Of a stretch of DNA of 64,000 nucleotides, positions 45,008-52,665 are shown one piece after another (the first letter of the stretch is position 1; the number at the start of each line of letters is the position of its first letter). Location of the stretch: assembly GCA_029210585.1 (NCBI GenBank), contig JARGFP010000013.1, positions 1 through 64,000 of the forward strand, read 5' to 3'. The stretch is from Bacteroidales bacterium (lineage in GTDB: Bacteria; Bacteroidota; Bacteroidia; Bacteroidales; GCA-2748055). The notes below the pieces were generated by a model that worked only from the letters and a program-made list of their open reading frames with translations, had not been told where the DNA came from and searched no databases. Position numbers and translations under genes: made by a program.

Positions 45008-45151
45008 ATGAAAACTTTTAAATCAACCATCGAGACTTTTGCAACAGAAGCAATGACCCAGGAACAAATGAATTTTTTAAGAGGAGGAGCAGCTGGAGAA
45101 CCTATCGATCTCATTATTCCTCCCAAAAGTTTAGAGACCAACAAAGGATAA
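45008..45151 (+). CDS. 47-residue double-glycine leader peptide
   Basis: Small peptide, not found by usual gene-length limits. It starts MKTFKSTIETFATEAMTQEQ, then MNFLRGG (Gly26-Gly27), then a 20-residue core AAGEPIDLIIPPKSLETNKG. A leader with a short acidic helix, a ...EQMNFLRGG end and a tail after GG matches the double-glycine leaders of peptide natural-product precursors that are common in Bacteroidota (TIGR04149-like), from memory. No radical SAM, lanthipeptide or ABC-exporter gene is nearby; the divergent neighbour, 206 bases away, is the TPR-CHAT protease. It could be a substrate or signal for it, which is inference. An inverted repeat GTTGA/TCAAC (44960-44973) lies upstream. Confidence 0.6.
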   Translation: MKTFKSTIETFATEAMTQEQMNFLRGGAAGEPIDLIIPPKSLETNKG

Positions 45152-45830
45152 TACATTTTTTATCCAAATGGATGCAGGTAACTACCAGGCGTAATTACAC
45201 ATCCTTTCAGCAACGGAAACGTCCGTGCTGAACCAGACAAGAATACAATACCGGTGGCATACAGTGTATGCGGGGCCGGATGACATACACTCAGTCATGA
45301 GATGAAGCAGATCGCTGCATTTTGGAGGATGGTCCGCAAAACTTCAGACCAGGATACTGTTGGGACAGCTTACTGTAAAGACAGTACGCTGCCAGACAGC
45401 ACACTGGAAAGAAAGGAGCACCAAAGAAGACACAGATGCTGCGGAAGATGATCCAGATCATAAGACTGGGAAGGAGTGAAACCAGGGATTGACAAATTCC
45501 AGGGATCATGAGGCTCACAAGAGCTGTGAAAAGGACATACCAGGAGCCCTACCCAGGCACCGGGAGACGTCCGGGTTCACAACACTTGACAAGGAGCTGA
45601 TCAGGGGTACACCCGGGGAGCCGTTGAACGGCACCCGACGATGCCCGGGGTCGGTAAACCGGCAAAAAGCCAGGATCCTTCGCAGGAAGAAGATGAAGAT
45701 CATAAGCTCAGTTTTTTAACCATAATTTGCAGGGAGAAATCCGTGTATCCGTTGGCACAAAGAACATTGAGCTGATCATTGACAACCTCAAAAAGGAAAA
45801 AATGATGATTAAACTATACACATATTTGTT
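45152..45830. other. 679-base spacer with no clear gene
   Basis: GC-richer and purine-rich, unlike the AT-rich DNA before it. It holds a near-palindrome GCATACA-G-TGTATGC (45257-45271) and a structured stretch at 45605-45655 with GCCGTTGAACGGC and two CCCGGGG copies. The end (45727-45834) is an open stretch of 35 codons from a TTG, LQGEIRVSVGTKNIELIIDN and so on, whose stop overlaps the next ATG as ATGA. It may be a decayed gene tail. No complete CDS or known RNA is recognised. Confidence 0.4.
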
Positions 45831-46592
45831 ATGAAACGAGACAGGCACATTATCCAGAAGTACCTCGATCATGACCTCACAGACAAGGACATGAAGAGGT
45901 TCGAAGCGGATCTTGAAAGCAGTCCCGAGCTTCAGGCAGACCTGGGATTGTACCAGGAGATTGATGAAGCACTGGCCGATACGGAAGTATTGAGCTTCAG
46001 GGATCAGCTGACGGATCTGCGGAAAGAGACCAAGAAGAACGGAAAGAATGCGAAGGCAACGATCCGTTTTAACAAGCCCTGGCACTACGCTGCAACTGCA
46101 GCCATTGCCCTGATCCTGGCCATCGGCCTTGCTTCGGTACTTGACAGGCCGCTGAGCAACAAGGATCTTCTTAAAAAGTATTACAAGCCTTACGAGGTGG
46201 CACTGATGAACAGGTCGCTCAACGACCCGACAACGGAAACCTACCTTACAAAGGCCAGCCTTTTCTACCAGGAAGGGGATTTCATGAATGCCATCGAGCA
46301 CTTTGAGCTGTTCCTCGAGAACCAGCCCGATAATGCCGGCGCGCAACTTTACCTCGGTATCTCTTTGTACGAAGAGGACAGGTACCACGACGCGGAAGTA
46401 TCACTGAACAAAGTGGTCGATCACCAGGACAACCTGTATGTCGACAAGGCAGAATGGTACCTGGGGCTCTGTTACCTGGCCCTGAATGAAAACGAGCGCG
46501 CACGCAGAAAATTCGCCGTACTCGCATCAGGGAACAGTGACAAGGCAGATGAAGCACAAAAATTACTGCGCAAAATCAAGGTGCGCCGGTAA
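45831..46592 (+). CDS. membrane TPR protein, probable anti-sigma-like regulator
   Basis: 253 residues: an acidic, helical cytoplasmic N-terminus (IIQKYLDHDLTDKDMKRFEADLESSPELQADLGLYQEIDEALAD), a membrane helix (YAATAAIALILAIGLASVL), and a periplasmic TPR part (ASLFYQEGDFMNAIEHFELFLENQPDNAGAQLYLGISLYEEDRYHDAEVSLNKV, KAEWYLGLCYLALNENERARRKFAVLA). Its plan matches the protein at 15977-16711, which overlaps a sigma gene. I infer it senses an envelope state and controls the ECF factor at 41327. The linking genes have apparently been moved apart. The kinase-like gene follows. Confidence 0.75.
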   Translation: MKRDRHIIQKYLDHDLTDKDMKRFEADLESSPELQADLGLYQEIDEALADTEVLSFRDQLTDLRKETKKNGKNAKATIRFNKPWHYAATAAIALILAIGLASVLDRPLSNKDLLKKYYKPYEVALMNRSLNDPTTETYLTKASLFYQEGDFMNAIEHFELFLENQPDNAGAQLYLGISLYEEDRYHDAEVSLNKVVDHQDNLYVDKAEWYLGLCYLALNENERARRKFAVLASGNSDKADEAQKLLRKIKVRR

Positions 46593-46651
46593 GAACAGAC
46601 TTTAGAATTGGAAGATTAACAGTGTACAATACTGTTCAGAAAGAGGCTGCA

Positions 46652-47506
46652 ATGGACGAAAACCCAACATACGATGAGTTGATGGCTGCAAACCAGAAAC
46701 TAAGGGATAAGGTGGCCTGGCTCGAAGGAGTCTACCACACCCACCGCGATGCCGGGTTGCAGGTCAGGTGCAGGTTCCTGTCGAATATCACGCACGAGAT
46801 CAGGACCCCCATGAACGCAATCCTCGGGTTTTCAGACTTGCTGACGAACAGTACACTTACAGACAGCGAAAGGGAGGAATACATTGAATACATCTCCCAC
46901 AACAGTAAAACGCTCTTAAAAGTAATGGATAATATCATCGACCTGACACTCCTCGAGACCGACAATCTCGAAATGAAACAGGAGGAGGTTTTCGCCGAAG
47001 ACCTGTTCAGGGAGATCTACGGGTTCTATAACTCGAAGGTGATCAGGGGGATGAGTTACAGGGTGGCGCTGCTGATGTCGACACCCACCAGGTACAACCG
47101 GATCACAGTCAATGCCGATGGGTACAGGCTGCACAGGATCCTCGATAACCTGGTCAATAACGCGGTCACCCATCAGTGTAAAGGGGTGGTCGAAATGAAG
47201 ATGGATATCAGGGACGGCAAACAGGTCCTTTTTACCATCATCAGTGAAAGAAATGAGTTGCTCGAGGAACGGGCACAAATGGTCTTTGAAAACAATGGTA
47301 ACACGGATGACTGGCACAACCACCTCGATTCCACGGGCCTGGCCTACAAGCTGGCACGTGACCTGGCAAAAGCCATGGGTGGTTCTGTTGGCCTGGTGCA
47401 GGTAGACAAGAAGAGAATAGGCTTGCGCATGGAACTACCGGTCAAGAAGATCGGTATCAACGGCAAGCACACCAAGCAAAGAAATAAATCCGCGCTGTTG
47501 AACTAA
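46652..47506 (+). CDS. histidine kinase with degenerate ATPase domain
   Basis: About 284 residues. An N-terminal coiled coil (YDELMAANQKLRDKVAWLEGVYHTH) leads to HisKA with LSNITHEIRTPMNAILGFSDLL (phosphoacceptor His). The HATPase region keeps the N box LDNLVNNAVTHQ but lacks the DxGxG G1 box: LFTIISERNELLEERAQMV stands where DNGIGI is expected. The GTGLGL loop is changed to HLDSTGLAYKLARDLAKAMGG. ATP binding is therefore doubtful; it may be a phosphatase or a phosphotransfer relic. No transmembrane part. The start is ATG 46652; the GTG at 46622 is less likely. It follows the TPR regulator after 59 bases. Confidence 0.75.
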   Translation: MDENPTYDELMAANQKLRDKVAWLEGVYHTHRDAGLQVRCRFLSNITHEIRTPMNAILGFSDLLTNSTLTDSEREEYIEYISHNSKTLLKVMDNIIDLTLLETDNLEMKQEEVFAEDLFREIYGFYNSKVIRGMSYRVALLMSTPTRYNRITVNADGYRLHRILDNLVNNAVTHQCKGVVEMKMDIRDGKQVLFTIISERNELLEERAQMVFENNGNTDDWHNHLDSTGLAYKLARDLAKAMGGSVGLVQVDKKRIGLRMELPVKKIGINGKHTKQRNKSALLN

Positions 47507-47551
47507 CGGGATTGATGAAAGGCCCCAATTAGGGTTAGATCGTTCAAAATA

Positions 47552-47971
47552 TTAAAAGGGCAGATCATCAAATCCCGAATCGTCAGCAGGCGGATCCTGG
47601 GGAAAGGGAGCTTCGTTATTGTCAGGAACCTGTGGATCCGATTTTTGCATGCCGGAAGTATCAGGGGTGATACTTGTTGATTCGTTCTCAATTTTCCAGG
47701 CATCAAGATTGGTGAAATAGGAGGTCTGACCATCTTTCTCCCACTTTCTTCCGCGGAGGTTGAAACTTACCTTCGCCTGGTCGTTGATATTCAGCCCGTC
47801 AAGTAACCCCGTTTTGTCCTGTACAGCCTGGAATTTGATGTATTCTATAAACTCAAACCCGGTGTTGTTGGTCTCTTTAACTTCCAGGATAAACTCTCGT
47901 TTCTTGAATTTGTCTGTTACTTGCTGGGTGGGGTAGATCTCGGTGATCCGACCTGAAATTTCAAAGCTCAT
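47552..47971 (-). CDS. DUF3127 protein with SSB-like C-terminal tip
   Basis: 139 residues. The N-terminal 85 residues are an OB-fold-like DUF3127 domain (MSFEISGRITEIYPTQQVTDKFKKREFILEV, FEFIEYIKFQAVQDKTGLLD, KVSFNLRGRKWEKDGQTSYFTNLDAWKIE). A Pro/Asp-rich tail of about 50 residues then ends exactly in DSGFDDLPF, the acidic tip used by single-stranded-DNA-binding proteins to recruit repair factors. I infer a nucleic-acid role; the family function is not established. It is preceded by a promoter box at 47998-48005 and is a single gene. Confidence 0.85.
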   Translation of the reverse strand: MSFEISGRITEIYPTQQVTDKFKKREFILEVKETNNTGFEFIEYIKFQAVQDKTGLLDGLNINDQAKVSFNLRGRKWEKDGQTSYFTNLDAWKIENESTSITPDTSGMQKSDPQVPDNNEAPFPQDPPADDSGFDDLPF

Positions 47972-47997
47972 ATGTTGATTGTTTGTTTAATTCATGA

Positions 47998-48005
47998 CAA
48001 AACTA
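47998..48005 (-). promoter_or_regulatory. -7 box for the DUF3127 gene
   Basis: Minus-strand TAGTTTTG matches TAnnTTTG, 26 bases before the ATG at 47971. Confidence 0.45.
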
Positions 48006-48074
48006 ATAAAAACGACTGCAATATTTCTGCAGTGAAAGAGTAATAAAGAGGAAAAGCCAAAATTCCGAATAGGA

Positions 48075-48109
48075 AAAAGCCAGGTCAGCATAGCGCTGGC
48101 CTGGCTTTT
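48075..48109 (-). terminator. bidirectional hairpin terminator
   Basis: A 15-bp stem AAAAGCCAGGTCAGC / GCTGGCCTGGCTTTT with one G-U pair and an ATAGC loop. It lies downstream of the FKBP gene; the minus strand ends in five T. Confidence 0.85.
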
Positions 48110-48129
48110 CAATGTTAAAAAGATGTTTA

Positions 48130-48825
48130 TTATTCTTCGATCGAAAGCAATTCTACTTCAAAAATCAATACTGCATTCGGCGGAATGGTTGGTGAAGGCG
48201 GACGCTGACCATAAGCAAGCTCTGAAGGAATGTAGAATTTGTACTTTGATCCTACACTCATCAGTTGCAATCCCTCTGTCCAGCCCGGGATCACCTGGTT
48301 CAGTCCGAAAGTAGCCGGCTCTCCACGGTCCACACTGCTGTCGAATACCGTTCCATCAATAAGGGTACCATGATAATGTACCGTAACCCTTGATGTGTCA
48401 ACGGGCATCGGTCCGTCACCTTCCCGGAGTGGCTCATACTGTAACCCTGATTCCGTGGTGAAGACGCCCTGGCGCTTTGCATTTTCAGCAAGGAATTCGA
48501 CGCCTTCCTGTGATTTCTTGTTCATCACACCCTGGATCAGTTGCATCTGCAGCATTTCCACTGTCTGGGCATCAAATACCGATGAATCATTCATCACGGT
48601 GTTGATCCCTGATCCGACCAGCGCCGGTTCAATGCCGCTGAACATGTCCGTGGTCTGGTAACCGATGGAAAGGCCCAGGAAATAACTCAGAGAATCCCAG
48701 TCATTCTGAAGATTTACCTGTGATTCAGACTTGATCTTCTCACCGCCGATCATGCTGTTCAGAAAATATCCGCCGGCAAAAGCGACGACCGCTATGATGA
48801 GCGTTGTAAGTGTTTTGTTGTTCAT
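48130..48825 (-). CDS. FKBP-type peptidyl-prolyl cis-trans isomerase
   Basis: 231 residues. An N-terminal signal or anchor ([22 protein letters not shown]) is followed by the FkpA-type dimerisation part ([20 protein letters not shown]). The C-terminal FKBP domain has [60 protein letters not shown] and [10 protein letters not shown]. It folds exported proteins by isomerising prolyl bonds in the periplasm. The active-site Tyr, Asp, Phe and Trp residues are all present. The gene ends before a strong terminator. Confidence 0.95.
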   Translation of the reverse strand: MNNKTLTTLIIAVVAFAGGYFLNSMIGGEKIKSESQVNLQNDWDSLSYFLGLSIGYQTTDMFSGIEPALVGSGINTVMNDSSVFDAQTVEMLQMQLIQGVMNKKSQEGVEFLAENAKRQGVFTTESGLQYEPLREGDGPMPVDTSRVTVHYHGTLIDGTVFDSSVDRGEPATFGLNQVIPGWTEGLQLMSVGSKYKFYIPSELAYGQRPPSPTIPPNAVLIFEVELLSIEE

Positions 48826-48863
48826 AATGGTTGTTTAAAAATTTATTATGTGAAGCTGCGAAG

Positions 48864-49529
48864 TTAAGAAAATTTTTTCACGGCACGTGTAATCTCCCTT
48901 TTGCCGGGTGGACCGGGCAGCTTTTCGGTAGTGAATCCGGCTGCATTCAAATGCCTCCTTACCTGTCCGCGTGCCGAATACGTCGTCAGCACCGCGCCCG
49001 GAGCAGCAAGCGCAAATACCCTGCTGAACATTTCAGCGCTCCAGAGACCGGGCTGTACCTCCGGTGCAAATGCATCGAAGTAGATTACATCAAATCCGCT
49101 TCCGGGTGCAGCCAGCCTGAAGTCGGCCTTTTCCTTGTACAGGCAGAAGGTGTCGCTGAGTTTCACCTCCACGTTCCAGGCACATCCATGGATTCTGTCA
49201 AAGATCGCGGGATCGTCACATCCCGATAATTCTGAAAGATTCAGCAAATCCTTTTCGGCACTTGTTACAGGATATTTTTCAACCGTATGGTAATGAACCT
49301 TCCGGTCTGTCCGCGACGCGTGGATATACGTAAGCAAAACATTCAACCCAGTGCCCATCCCGTATTCCAGCACCCGCACCGGGTTTTTTTCAGAATACAG
49401 GAATCCTGTCCGGATATAAATATGCTCCGACTCCTGCACGGCCCCATGGATGGAGTGGTAATGCTCTCCCAGTTCGGGTACAAATATCGTATGGGATCCG
49501 TCTCCTGTTCTGACCAGCTTGCGGTTCAT
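48864..49529 (-). CDS. mnmD: tRNA mnm5s2U methyltransferase MnmD-like
   Basis: 221-residue SAM-dependent methyltransferase of the MnmC C-terminal-domain-lacking class: it makes the last step of mnm5s2U at tRNA position 34. Start MNRKLVRTGDGSHTIFVPELGEHYHSIHGAVQESEHIYI, then the SAM motif EYGMGTGLNVLLTYIHA, the acidic motif DVIYFDAFAPEVQPGLWSAEMF, and TYSARGQVRRHLNAAGF near the end. The oxidoreductase FAD domain of E. coli MnmC is absent, as usual in Bacteroidota. Single gene. Confidence 0.92.
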   Translation of the reverse strand: MNRKLVRTGDGSHTIFVPELGEHYHSIHGAVQESEHIYIRTGFLYSEKNPVRVLEYGMGTGLNVLLTYIHASRTDRKVHYHTVEKYPVTSAEKDLLNLSELSGCDDPAIFDRIHGCAWNVEVKLSDTFCLYKEKADFRLAAPGSGFDVIYFDAFAPEVQPGLWSAEMFSRVFALAAPGAVLTTYSARGQVRRHLNAAGFTTEKLPGPPGKREITRAVKKFS

Positions 49530-49606
49530 GATTCAAAATTAGGCATTTTCCCTTCCATTCCCCACACCCTTGCTGAAAAGGCTTCTGTCACCTGCAACCG
49601 TTGACA

Positions 49607-49637
49607 GTTAATAACTCCAAAAAATTTGTTAATAACT
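49607..49637 (+). promoter_or_regulatory. two GTTAATAACT repeats before the recombinase gene
   Basis: Exact 10-bp direct repeats at 49607-49616 and 49628-49637, centred 21 bases (two helical turns) apart and about 40-60 bases before the ATG. They fit a repressor or activator site; a TATATATA box follows at about 49650. Confidence 0.35.
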
Positions 49638-49672
49638 AATAAATTAAGGCTATATATATAGTGTAAATTCGT

Positions 49673-50896
49673 ATGCAAATGAGGGTCAGGTTTTACATTG
49701 AGAAGCGGAGGGGCAAGGATGGAAAGCTGTTAAAGACCAGGAGGCCGATTTTCATGACGGTCGCCTTTCATGGTAAAAGGGTCATGATTTCCACCGGAAA
49801 ATTTGTTGATCTGAATTGGTGGGATCATGAGAAGCAGCAAGTGAACGAGGCATACCCCGACGCACGTCTGATCAATGTCTGGCTCGAATCGTTAGCTTAT
49901 ACTGCCGGCATTATCTGGAGATCGCTGGCAAGCCTGTCTGAGAAACCCGGGGCGGAGGATTTTCGAAAGGAATTTGAGCGGTTGAGGCCCCGGTTTTCAG
50001 AAGGGTTCTTTGAAGTAATGTTCCTGTTTATGAAAGAGGGAAGTGCACGCTGGAGCAGCAGCAGCTACCGGAAGGTAAGGACCTTCTACGGACAGTTGCA
50101 GGCGTTTTCCAGGGAAACGGGCTATCCCATGAGGTTCGACCGGATGAACGATGCATTCCTTGATACATTCAGCACCTTCCAGTCTGAGAAGGGGCTGTCG
50201 GATGTAACGGTGCAGAAGATGGTCAATACCCTGGTGTGGTTCCTGAACTGGGCAACGAAACAGGGGTACAACGTGTACTACGATTACCGCCGTTTCTACA
50301 GGTTGCTCGGGAGCAGATCCCTGCCTGTGCCGTCCCGCCCGTTGTACCTGGAATGGCAGGAGTTGATGAAGTTCCGGAACTACCGGACCGAAGTACCCAG
50401 GAAGGAACGAATATGTGACCTGTTTTGCCTGATGTGCTTCACCGGGATACGTTTCAGTGAACTGGCACACCTGCAGAAAGGAGATGCTGGAGAAAACAGC
50501 ATCTTCATCAGGGGAAGGGGTAAGAAGGACCGTGTTGTGCCGCTGAACAAGTATGCACAACATATCCTGCGCAAGTACAGGGACCGCTACTACCGCGATA
50601 ACCTGGCACTTCCGCCGGCGAGCGCGGTGACGGTGAACAAGTATTTGTCGGTCATCGGGAAGGAACTCGGGTTGTTCCGCAGGATCGGGGATACGCGTGA
50701 AGGCGTTGAAGGCAGACCGCTGTTTGAAATGCTCACTGCCGGTGTTGCGGTGCAGACTTTCATCATGAATGCGCTCCGGCTGGAAATACCGCCGGAGGTG
50801 ATTGCCGGACTTACCGGTGTGCAAAGTGACCAGCGGATCGCGCTGCTCAGACAGGAAATTGCAAATGAAGAAATAAAAAAGTTCAATGACATATAA
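49673..50896 (+). CDS. tyrosine-recombinase-like protein with degenerate active site
   Basis: 407 residues with the layout of Bacteroidota integrases: N-terminal arm-type domain (MRVRFYIEKRRGKDGKLLKTRRPIFMTVAFHGKRVMISTGKF), SAM-like core-binding region (SSYRKVRTFYGQLQAFSRETGYPMRFDRMNDAFLDTF), catalytic region. Arg I is kept in CFTGIRFSELAHL and the Lys region in RGRGKKDRVVP. But the usual HxxR motif is replaced by TAGVAVQTF, the next His by LTGVQ and no catalytic Tyr follows in RIALLRQEIANEEIKKF. It is thus probably not a strand-transferring enzyme. No element with attachment sites is seen around it. Confidence 0.8.
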   Translation: MQMRVRFYIEKRRGKDGKLLKTRRPIFMTVAFHGKRVMISTGKFVDLNWWDHEKQQVNEAYPDARLINVWLESLAYTAGIIWRSLASLSEKPGAEDFRKEFERLRPRFSEGFFEVMFLFMKEGSARWSSSSYRKVRTFYGQLQAFSRETGYPMRFDRMNDAFLDTFSTFQSEKGLSDVTVQKMVNTLVWFLNWATKQGYNVYYDYRRFYRLLGSRSLPVPSRPLYLEWQELMKFRNYRTEVPRKERICDLFCLMCFTGIRFSELAHLQKGDAGENSIFIRGRGKKDRVVPLNKYAQHILRKYRDRYYRDNLALPPASAVTVNKYLSVIGKELGLFRRIGDTREGVEGRPLFEMLTAGVAVQTFIMNALRLEIPPEVIAGLTGVQSDQRIALLRQEIANEEIKKFNDI

Positions 50897-50980
50897 AAAA
50901 TTAGCAGTAAAGTAACCGCCTGTCTTTAACTCCTGTCTCTACCAAGGGTTAGAATTTGCTGCAATTACTGACAGGTGTGT

Positions 50981-51007
50981 GCCCGGATTCAGGAGGTCCG
51001 GGCTTTT
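50981..51007 (+). terminator. rho-independent terminator after the recombinase gene
   Basis: GCCCGGA (50981-50987), nine-base loop, TCCGGGC (50997-51003) followed by six T. It ends the plus-strand transcript 85 bases after the recombinase-like gene and before the convergent oxidoreductase gene. Confidence 0.75.
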
Positions 51008-51067
51008 TTATTGCATTGCCGCCGCCCGGGCCCACGCTTCATCCCGGGAATGACTTACAGGAACTTG

Positions 51068-52474
51068 CTATGTGTTCCGCATGGCAGCAGGCTGGAGATC
51101 GGTCAGCTCTTCGATCCGCACCATGCGGTTCTCCTCGATACTCTTGCGTGCTGCGATGCCGATAAGTACCGACATGGCACCATCCCTGGATCCGGCAGCA
51201 TGCTGGTATGGATCGGCCATGCCCGGGTTCCTGAAGATTTTGTCCTGCAACCGCCGGTCTCCGCCACCATGTCCTCCACCACCACGCGGAACCCGTATTT
51301 TTTCGTAATCACTGAAATTGTCCATCACCATCACCTCGTCGTAATCAGAAAATTCCTTCTCCGCCTTTTGTGACATTTCCTGTGCATGCAGTTCTGCCTG
51401 GTTTACTTTTTCCTCCCGTCTCCACGGGATGTCCTGCCAGGAATCAATGCGCCCGGTGAACCCGTTGAATGCGACGCGCCATCCTTCATAAGGAGAATAG
51501 GTGGTCAGTGAATAGCTCACCTGCACGTCGTTGGCATACTTGATCTGGACAGCCATCTTGTCGTAGATGTCGATATCCTCGTTCCACAGGCAACGGTCAC
51601 GGATGTACCCGTCGTAATGCTCATTTTCGACGTACAGTTTCATCGCCATTTTGTCATTGGTGATGTCCCAGTAGAACTTGCATTTGTCTTTGTGCGGACA
51701 GCCGCGGCATTTCCCGGAGCGGAACGGATTGTTGTGCCCGTAGTGTTCCAGTTCGCCATGGGCAACCACCTCCACCGGGTCGCTGTCGATCCACCAGTTC
51801 AGCAGGTCGAAATGATGGGTGGCCTTGTGCACCAGCAATGTTCCGCCCATGTCACGCAACCCATGCCATCGCCTGAAATAGGAAGCGCCATGGTACACGT
51901 TCAGGTACCAGTGAAAGTCGACCGATGTGAGCTTGCCAACCCGCTCCACGGCGAGCAGTTCCTTCAGCTTGGTGAAGTGGGGCGCCCACCTGTAATTGAA
52001 TCCCATGATCAGCTTCTTCCCGCTTCTTCGTTCCGCATCGAGGATTCCCTGGCATTTTATTTCATCGGTGGTGAGGGGTTTTTCTGTGAGCACATCGCAC
52101 CCCAGGTCCAGTCCCTTGATAATAAATTCGTGGTGTGTTGCATCAACAGTGGTGACAATGAGCAGGTCCGGTTTCACCGTCGTCATCATCAGGTCGAAAT
52201 CGGTAAATACCGGGCAATCGGCCCCGATATAGGATTTTCCGAAATCCAGTCTCCCGGGATTGATGTCACACAGGCCCACAAACTCCACCAGGTCGGCATA
52301 CTGTTCCAGGATTCGCTTTCCCCAGAAGGAGGTACCCCTGATCCCGGTGCCGACCAGCGCAAGTTTCCTTTTGTTCCGGTTGGTCATTGCATATGCGGGG
52401 GTTGCAAGCAGTGCTCCCGTGGCCAGTCCGGAGGTGGCCAGGAACTGGCGCCTGTTCAGTTGTTGCTTTTTCAT
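51068..52474 (-). CDS. Gfo/Idh/MocA family oxidoreductase, Tat-exported
   Basis: 468 residues. The N-terminus is a twin-arginine signal: NRRQFLATSGLATGALLATPAYA. The NAD(P)-binding motif is LALVGTGIRGTSFWGK, then CDINPGR, VTTVDATHHEFIIKGLDLGCDVLTEKPLT (Glu-Lys-Pro) and the C-terminal barrel with FNYRWAPHFTKLKELL and GTLLVHKATHHFDLLNWWI. Cys motif CRGCPHKDKCKFYW sits in an insertion and may bind metal. Such exported dehydrogenases act on sugars in the periplasm and include GH109-like enzymes. The substrate is unknown. Single gene, divergent from the sugar genes. Confidence 0.9.
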   Translation of the reverse strand: MKKQQLNRRQFLATSGLATGALLATPAYAMTNRNKRKLALVGTGIRGTSFWGKRILEQYADLVEFVGLCDINPGRLDFGKSYIGADCPVFTDFDLMMTTVKPDLLIVTTVDATHHEFIIKGLDLGCDVLTEKPLTTDEIKCQGILDAERRSGKKLIMGFNYRWAPHFTKLKELLAVERVGKLTSVDFHWYLNVYHGASYFRRWHGLRDMGGTLLVHKATHHFDLLNWWIDSDPVEVVAHGELEHYGHNNPFRSGKCRGCPHKDKCKFYWDITNDKMAMKLYVENEHYDGYIRDRCLWNEDIDIYDKMAVQIKYANDVQVSYSLTTYSPYEGWRVAFNGFTGRIDSWQDIPWRREEKVNQAELHAQEMSQKAEKEFSDYDEVMVMDNFSDYEKIRVPRGGGGHGGGDRRLQDKIFRNPGMADPYQHAAGSRDGAMSVLIGIAARKSIEENRMVRIEELTDLQPAAMRNT

Positions 52475-52619
52475 GCGTGCGGTTGTTTGTGGGTAATATG
52501 TATTCTGACCATAAATGTAGGAATTTTTACTGTAGCTGCCGGATATTTGAAATATTCATCAGTAATTTTTAATGATTTTAATTGACAAAGTGGTCTGTGG
52601 ATAATGTGTCTTAAATACT

Positions 52620-52627
52620 TACATTTG
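52620..52627 (+). promoter_or_regulatory. -7 box for the sugar-nucleotide gene run
   Basis: TACATTTG matches TAnnTTTG. It leaves no room for the ATG at 52630 as a start but fits ATG 52666 with a leader of about 30 bases. Confidence 0.45.
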
Positions 52628-52665
52628 TAATGAAAATTACTCACCTACGAAAATTTGAACAGAAT

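Noticed and set aside
45291-45518. 75-codon hydrophobic ORF on the minus strand in the spacer
   Set aside because: No start context, no family likeness, and the plus strand is simply purine-rich, which makes hydrophobic antisense frames by chance.
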